From: Blattamonas nauphoetae
Lineage: Eukaryota; Preaxostyla; Oxymonadida
Length of the DNA stretch: 64,000 bases
Reading direction: 5' to 3'
NCBI GenBank assembly: GCA_033064195.1
Contig: JARBJD010000030.1
Location: forward strand, 186,001-250,000
This document shows, one piece after another, positions 58,125-64,000 of this stretch. The position numbers and the translations under genes were made by a program. Every line of letters starts with the position of its first letter. Positions within the stretch are counted from its first letter, which is position 1. The notes beneath the pieces are model-generated. The model ran no database searches and was not told the DNA's origin. It saw only the letters and a program-made list of their open reading frames with translations.

Positions 58125-58697
58125 ATGTCACAATCTCGTGAGAAATTGATGAAACGCAAAGAAGTCGAGCCTACCAAGCTCGAATTGAACATTGCTCAAA
58201 CATTCTGCGACATTGAGAAGAGCCAAAGCCCCATCGCCAAGAACATCGCTCCCCTTCGCATCTGCGCTGTTCGTGAATTCGAAGTCTCCAGCAACAAGAA
58301 AGCTCTTGTTGTTTTTGTTCCATTCCCCCAACTTGCTGCTTACCACCGCGTCCAGACACAACTGGTCCAGGAACTCGAGAAAAAACTCACTGGAAACACT
58401 GTCCTCATCGTCGCTAAGCGTCGTATCATTCCCAAACCAAAGCGCGGCACCAAATACACCCAACCACGTCCTCGTTCCCGTACTGTTGCTTCAGTTCACG
58501 AGAAGATTCTCGACGATCTTGTCTACCCACTCAACATCCAGGGCAAGCACATCCGCCACCGCGTTGATGGATCTGAGATTGTTAAGGTTCAATTCGAGAA
58601 GAAATCGCGTGATGATATCAAGGACAAACTCGACTGCCTCAGCGTTGTTTATCACAATCTGACTGGCAAGAATACCGCTTTTGAATTCACCCACTAA
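58125..58697 (+). CDS. RPS7: 40S ribosomal protein eS7
   Basis: An intronless 190-residue frame from ATG to TAA. eS7 is a small-subunit ribosomal protein needed for pre-rRNA processing. The sequence follows the family throughout: LELNIAQTFCDIE, LRICAVREFEVSSNKKALVV, FVPFPQLAAYHRVQTQLVQE, LEKKLTGNTVLIVAKRRIIP, PRSRTVASVHEKILDDLVYP, IQGKHIRHRVDGSEIVKVQF and the C-terminal YHNLTGKNTAFEF. The length matches the usual 190-195 residues. Codon use is strongly biased toward C-ending codons (AAG, CTC, GTC), as expected for a highly expressed gene. It is the only clearly intronless short housekeeping gene here. Confidence 0.97.
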   Translation: MSQSREKLMKRKEVEPTKLELNIAQTFCDIEKSQSPIAKNIAPLRICAVREFEVSSNKKALVVFVPFPQLAAYHRVQTQLVQELEKKLTGNTVLIVAKRRIIPKPKRGTKYTQPRPRSRTVASVHEKILDDLVYPLNIQGKHIRHRVDGSEIVKVQFEKKSRDDIKDKLDCLSVVYHNLTGKNTAFEFTH

Positions 58698-58909
58698 GCT
58701 CATCAACATGGAATAAGTATTTCTTGTTATGTTTGAGTGAAGTGAGTCATCAATTCACGGAAATTCACCAAAGAAAAAGACCTTTTTCTATCGCCTAAAA
58801 ACCATCGGTTTCTTCCGATCCTTCAATTATTCGACAGATTTAAGGGGGGCAACGTTGCAAAAATGAAACATTCAAGAGATTGTCATGTTATTAGTGAAGT
58901 GTTCTCTTC

Positions 58910-60175
58910 TTAATCAAAAGACATTTTTGTTGGAGTTCCTCCAACACCCCTTCTTGGTGTCCCTCTCGATCCACGTGGTGTGAAACCTCCTCTGTCCCCA
59001 CGTCCACGATTTCCACGAGGAGTGAAGCCGCCTCTGTCTCCACGGGGAGTGAATCCACCCTCGCGTGGTTGACGAGGAAGTGAGTAGTCGATTCTGATGT
59101 TGCGTCCATCAAGCTCGAAGTCCGTCATCTCGTTCTTTGCCTTCTCCGCTTGCTCATGTGACTCAAAATCCACATAACCAAATCCCTTCGAGCGTCCAGA
59201 CTCACGGTCCATCGCAACACGGCAAGACGTGGGGTTGTAAGACTGGAATGCACCATAAATGCTGTCTTCGTTCGTCTGGAACGACAGATTCCCAATGAAC
59301 AGAGTCTTGGCCTCACCAGAGTCTTGCTGGCTTTGAGCGTTTCTGTTCTGGTACGGCGTCCTTTCACGCGGCGTGTCGAAACCAGGTGAGCGGGCTGGAC
59401 GACCATTCGAGACATCCAGGCGGACATTGCGGCCATCAACAGATGCGTTGTTCATCTCCTCAACAGCTTTGTTTGCTCCATCTTGAGTCTCAAACTCCAA
59501 ATACCCAAACCCCTTTGATCGTCCAGTCTGACGGTCGGTGATGATTCGAGCGGTCGTGCATCCGTAGCTACTGAATGCTTGGACCAGACTTTCGACAGTC
59601 GAGCTGTATGAAAGGTTTCCAATGAAGACGGTTGGGGGTTCGTCAGATTGAGAGGGAGAGGGAGTTGGAGATGGTTCAGCTGGAGCAGAGTGGGTCTCAA
59701 CTGGTGTTGGTGTTGCTTTTGAAGATGATGAGCTCGACTCAGAACTGCTTGAATCTGAGCTCGAATCACTTGAATCAGAGTCACTTTTCGCTTTCTTGCT
59801 TGATGAAGAGCTGCTTGAATCTGAGTCTGATGAACTCGAGTCAGAGCTGCTTTTCGATTTTTTGTCCGATGAAGAGCTGCTTGAATCAGAGCTTGATGAG
59901 TCAGAACTGGACGAATCAGAACTTGATGAATCACTCGATTCCTCCTTCTTCGATTTCTTTGATGACTTGGACGATTTGGATGGCTTTGTGATTGTTTCAC
60001 GCTTTTTGGGCGTATGAGTGTTCTTGGGAGGCGGGGGTGTTGAAGAATCCGATGATGAGTCGTCACTCGATGAATCCTCCGATTCCTCTTTCTTTGAGAG
60101 TTTTTCTGCTTTGTGGGCCTTTTTGCTTTGTTCTTGAGCGATTTTAGAAGCTTTCGGTGTCTTGTCTTTGCCCAT
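58910..60175 (-). CDS. Nucleolin/Nsr1-like protein with two RRMs and an RGG-type tail
   Basis: A single exon, 421 residues from MGKDKTPKASKIAQ. A CACAG acceptor sits directly before the ATG, so a leader intron is likely. Nucleolin-type proteins bind pre-rRNA in the nucleolus. The first 185 residues are Lys-rich then long Ser/Asp tracts (SSDSSSSDSSSS), classic for this family and probably casein-kinase targets. RRM1: TVFIGNLSYSSTVESLVQAF with RSKGFGYLEFET. RRM2: TLFIGNLSFQTNEDSIYGAF with RSKGFGYVDFESHEQAEKAK. The tail repeats GGFTPRGDRGGFTPRGNRG, a variant RGG domain. The order acidic/Ser, two RRMs, RGG matches yeast Nsr1 and fission-yeast gar2. Confidence 0.9.
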   Translation of the reverse strand: MGKDKTPKASKIAQEQSKKAHKAEKLSKKEESEDSSSDDSSSDSSTPPPPKNTHTPKKRETITKPSKSSKSSKKSKKEESSDSSSSDSSSSDSSSSDSSSSSSDKKSKSSSDSSSSDSDSSSSSSSKKAKSDSDSSDSSSDSSSSESSSSSSKATPTPVETHSAPAEPSPTPSPSQSDEPPTVFIGNLSYSSTVESLVQAFSSYGCTTARIITDRQTGRSKGFGYLEFETQDGANKAVEEMNNASVDGRNVRLDVSNGRPARSPGFDTPRERTPYQNRNAQSQQDSGEAKTLFIGNLSFQTNEDSIYGAFQSYNPTSCRVAMDRESGRSKGFGYVDFESHEQAEKAKNEMTDFELDGRNIRIDYSLPRQPREGGFTPRGDRGGFTPRGNRGRGDRGGFTPRGSRGTPRRGVGGTPTKMSFD

Positions 60176-60378
60176 CTGTGAGATTGACAATCGTTTGATC
60201 AGTGAATAAATCCCTTTCTGCCTCTTAATCGGAAAAAACTACTCAAACCGGTGGATTACGTCCAAAGATTGATTTCAATCTTGATAAACCGTAATTTGAG
60301 CGATTCTATTGTGTCATTCTGTTCAAACACCGGATCTGGGCTCTTTTCTTCTTGATCCACCCATGACTACCGTTCGAA

Positions 60379-63300
60379 ATGACAGAAGACTCGGAAGTCG
60401 GAATTCGGTTTGTATTAAAGCTATTTCCAACTTTTTTCTTATATATTTTCCATATCTACATCGCAATCATCCAGCGTCGTCTGTCGCTTCCGACCTTTCA
60501 ACAAACGAGAACTTGGTGAAGTTGTCGCTGAACAAGATAAATTCCGGATTAAATATTCCGATGAACAGTCAGTTTCCATCACAACACCTGATGGGACCAA
60601 GAACTTTTCTTTTGACCGCATCTTCCCTCCAGAAACAAAACAGATCGAACTATTCCAGGACACTGGTCGTCCAACTGTCAACGAAATCATGAAAGGATTT
60701 AATGGCACATTATTCGCCTATGGTGTGATTCTTATTTGCGTTCACTTCCCTCTTCTAGGACAAACTGGAGCAGGAAAATCATTCTCCATGTTTGGTCCTG
60801 ACATTGCTGAAGATGACTTACAAGTTCGTTCAACTCATTCTTTGAATTTGCTCCTCCTAGGGAATCATTCCACGTTCAGCACAAATGATTTTCGAGACCA
60901 TAAACAAGGATACCACAGAAACTGAATTTGTTGCTAAATGTTCATTCCTTGAGATTTATAATGAACAAATTCGGGATTTATTCAACCCAGCTCAGAATAA
61001 TCTTCAGGTTCGTGAGTCTCCTACTCGTGGTATCTACGTTGGGGATGCAACTGAGATCGTATCTTTCATCCATTCATTTACTCTTTATATGTCAATAAAA
61101 TTGATAGTCTGTATCTACAGAGGAAGAGGTTTCTCGTCTCCTCCAAATTGGTGAACAGGCAAGATCTGTGTCATTCACTCAGATGAACGCCAAGAGTTCT
61201 CGAAGTCACAGCGTCTTCGTTCTCCAAATTTCTCAGAAAACAAGCGACGGGTCCACGAAAGCCGGAAAACTCAATCTTGTTGATCTTGCAGGATCTGAAA
61301 AAGTGAAGAAAACGAATGCAACGGGACAGACACTCAACGAAGCCAAGAAAATCAACCAATCTCTCTCTGCACTCGGCATGTGCATCCACGCACTCGTCGA
61401 GGGCAGTGCGCACGTCCCGTTCCGTGATTCCAAGCTGACGCGTATCCTTCAGGAGTCTCTCGGCGGAAACTGCAAAACAACCCTCCTCATCTGTGCCAGC
61501 GCCCACCCTTTCAACGCAGAAGAGACGATCTCGACGCTCATGTTTGGGCAACGGTCTGCTCCTCCTTCCTTTGACTTGTTGCAGAGCGAAGTGTGTCAAG
61601 AACCAGGTCAAGTGCAACGCTCAGCTGTCCGTGGCTGAGCTCACGAAGCGCATCGACGCTGCCAAACTTGAGATTTCGCGACTCAAAAACGAGATATCAG
61701 CTTACTCGTTCAAAACACAGTGGATGCGGGACCACACCGACGACTGGTTTGGGAAGGGCGTCCCAGCAGAGATTCAGACTCAGTTTGAGACGATGCTGCA
61801 GGCCGTTGGAGAGGAGGGGGAAGAAGAGGAGAGCAACACGACTCAGAAGAAACCGTCAGGCGAGTCCAGGGCGAGCGGGAAAGCGGCGCCCAAAACAAAA
61901 GAAGCGCCGCAAACTGGCCGAACAGGGCGAGCTGAAAAGGAAGAAGTGGAAGACCTGAGTGAGGCAGTGCTGGCAGTCAAGCTTTGGATGGAAAGGACGA
62001 GCGAGGCGCTCACCGAAAAAGGGGAAGACATTTTGAGTCTCGCGCAGCAAGCCAATCGCCAGCAGTCAGAAAGGACGATGCTGCAGCTTCGAGCAGACGA
62101 CGCGTTCTACACAGACATCACAGCAGACGGAAGGACGCGGATCCAAAAGAAGAAAGCCGAGCGAGAAGGCCTTTCGGAGGAAGTGAATGCTCTCAAACAG
62201 CAGCACGCCGACCTCTCCGGAGCGTATGTTGAGCTGGAGAAGGAGAAGCGGAAGCTGACGTTGCTGAACGACGAGGTGGGCGTGCGGGTGAAGGAGTTGG
62301 AGAAGCAGGTCGAGAAGCACGCCATCACTCGACAAACGCTGGTTGGGTCGGACAGTGACGACGAGGACAGCGAGGCAGAACAGGGTGTGATTTCTGTGAT
62401 GGCGCAGATGACAAGCGGGGTGGAAGAGCAACGGAAACTGACGGAGGCAGAACAGACTGCCATGCTCGCCATTGCGAAGGCGGAGAACGAGCTGAAGCTG
62501 AAGGAGGATCTGCACCTGAAACGGACAAAGGAACTGACATCTGCGAAGCTGGCACTGAAGCGAGAGGAGCTGCAGGTAGAGGAGAACGAGGCACTGCTGA
62601 AGCAGATGGTGGCGATGAAGGTGGCGACAATTCTGAAGTTTGAGGAGTTTGGGGATGAGCTGGAGACGATCCGGAAGATGACGCTGGTCGATCCAGTCAG
62701 CAACTTCGACGAGATCAACGTGGACGCCGAGCTGGAAGAGATCGCCGACCTCGCTGCGAACGAAGAAGCGCTGCACGACTTGTTTGTGTCCATCGCAAAC
62801 TCCGCTCCTCCTCTTGTGCCACCTTCGCAGCCCATTCCAACACCGAACACGGAGCAAGACGTGTGGAATGCAGAGAAGGCGGGGCTGGCCGAGCAGATGG
62901 GTGGGGATGCAGACGAGACGGCAGTTCTGATTGAACAGGCGGACGAGGCAGTGGCGGAGATGGACGATGCGCTGGCTGCGATTGCTGAGGAGCTCCGAAC
63001 AGTGGACGCATCTCGTCGAACAGCTCGTCTCAGACTGGAACAAGCAAAACACAAGCTGCACACTGTACAGACATCGATGGACGCGCTGGCGCTTGTTTCA
63101 AACTGTGCGGAAAGTGGGAGGAAACGGGACAAGCGGAAGATGGCGGAGAAGGAAGAGAAGTGGGACGGGCTGAGCGATGAGGAGAGAGAGCTGATTGCGG
63201 AAGAGGCGGAGCGAGAGGCAGAGAACGCGGTGATGCTGTTGGAGGACCAGCAGAACGAGGCGACGCGACTGAAGGCAGAGCTTCTGAAAGCGATGGGGAT

Positions 63301-64000
63301 GGCAGAGATTGGAGCACAGGAAGCGATCAAAGACGCAAAGCATCCGATGCTGGAAGTGATCAATGAAGACGAAGAGCCAGTCTCGCCGCAGCCGTGTGAG
63401 GATGGAAACGAGGATGTGTTCCCTGCGCAACAAGTGGAGAGGGAGGGACCACACCCTGCTGTCCCTCCGCTCGTCCGGGCGGCCAGCCGTTCTGCCGTTG
63501 TCTCGCATGCAGGTTCGTCGTCTCGGCTGTCGACGCTCTCTGGTCGCTCACAGCTGCACAAGTTGCGGGCAGAGCGAGAACAGTTCGTCGTGCTCTTCCA
63601 GGAACTGCACGCGCAGACCAACAACATTCTGTTTCAGCAGGAAATGGAGCGCCAGCAGCTTCTGTCGGAGCTGGCCGATTTGGAGGCGGAGGAGATGCAG
63701 CTGCGGACCAACAGTGCCGAGATGGACGCCTCAATCGCCGCTGGAGCAGAGCACGTGGAGCGACTGGAAGCGGAGCTCGCTGTTCTTCTGTCCGAGCGTG
63801 CGACGATCGAAAAGGGTCTCTCGGAGGCGAGCAAGACTGAGCGTCATTCGAAGTTTGTGTTTTCTGGAATTTCGTCATCGTTTCGGTTGATTTCTCTTTT
63901 TTGTCAGATTGGTGCAGCTTTCCCAGCAGATCGAGTCACTTCGACCTGCAATCCGGAAACTGGAGGGTGAGAAGACGAAGCAGCTGCTTCTTCTGGAGCA
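60379..64000 (+). CDS. Kinesin-1-like heavy chain, 3' end outside the window
   Basis: Exons 60379-60407, 60475-60722, 60759-60823, 60861-61058, 61108-61553, 61585-63852 and from 63908 (introns 67, 36, 37, 49, 31 and 55 nt). Kinesin-1 walks to microtubule plus ends with cargo. The start [10 protein letters not shown] joins [20 protein letters not shown]. Motor motifs: FNGTLFAYG joined to [12 protein letters not shown] (P-loop), [15 protein letters not shown] (switch I), [20 protein letters not shown] (switch II), [20 protein letters not shown], and STLMFGQR joined to [16 protein letters not shown] at the neck is typical of kinesin-1. A long acidic coiled coil of more than 750 residues follows and is unlike animal KIF5 in sequence. 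The tail lies beyond base 64000. Another N-terminal kinesin with a long stalk is possible. Confidence 0.9.

Noticed and set aside
62066-63627. Long minus-strand open frames (331 and 506 codons) opposite the kinesin stalk
   Set aside because: They mirror the GC-rich, charged coiled coil on the plus strand, are Ser/Leu/Val-rich without motifs, and the plus strand is clearly kinesin.

Overview
This 64 kb window is nuclear DNA of a unicellular, flagellated eukaryote. The genes are typical eukaryotic ones (Ran, TRAPPC3/Bet3, ZPR1, NKAP, eS7, kinesin-1, TRRAP, RalGAP alpha, SLX1). TAA, TAG and TGA all act as stops. Many introns are tiny GT..AG introns, often only 28-36 nt, and genes are packed on both strands with gaps often of 50-200 bp. 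An outer-dynein-arm docking protein (ODAD4/TTC25) implies motile flagella. A Preaxostyla/oxymonad-like flagellate would fit, but that is a guess from genome style, not proven by any gene here.

Layout: 1-3291 is the 3' part of a TRRAP/Tra1 gene (+), followed by a coiled-coil gene (-, 3514-6691) and a partial RRM gene (-, 7017-7730). From about 7.7 to 16.7 kb lies an island of decayed DNA transposons: pogo/Tigger-like DDE pieces, a hAT transposase, a Tc1/mariner-like piece, and at least four copies of one AT-rich non-autonomous repeat, two of them with long terminal inverted repeats. From 16.7 kb on the sequence is dense host genes: a RecQ4-like helicase with degenerate motifs, a small SF-assemblin-like gene, NKAP, TRMO, ODAD4, TRAPPC3, ZPR1, a giant TmcB-like membrane protein, RalGAP alpha, a TMX/PDI-like membrane thioredoxin, three unassigned proteins, Ran, a REXO-type exonuclease, SLX1, a Spp2/GPKOW G-patch protein, eS7, a nucleolin-like protein, and kinesin-1 running off the right edge.

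There is no operon-like pathway. The content is housekeeping: transcription and splicing (TRRAP, NKAP, Spp2), ribosome production (eS7, nucleolin-like), DNA repair (SLX1, RecQ4-like), trafficking and GTPase control (Ran, RalGAP, TRAPPC3) and cytoskeleton or flagella (ODAD4, kinesin-1, SF-assemblin-like). Several neighbours are divergent and share promoters of about 55-200 bp. Exon joins were inferred by eye from frame continuity, GT/AG ends and family motifs; no alignment or transcript data were available.
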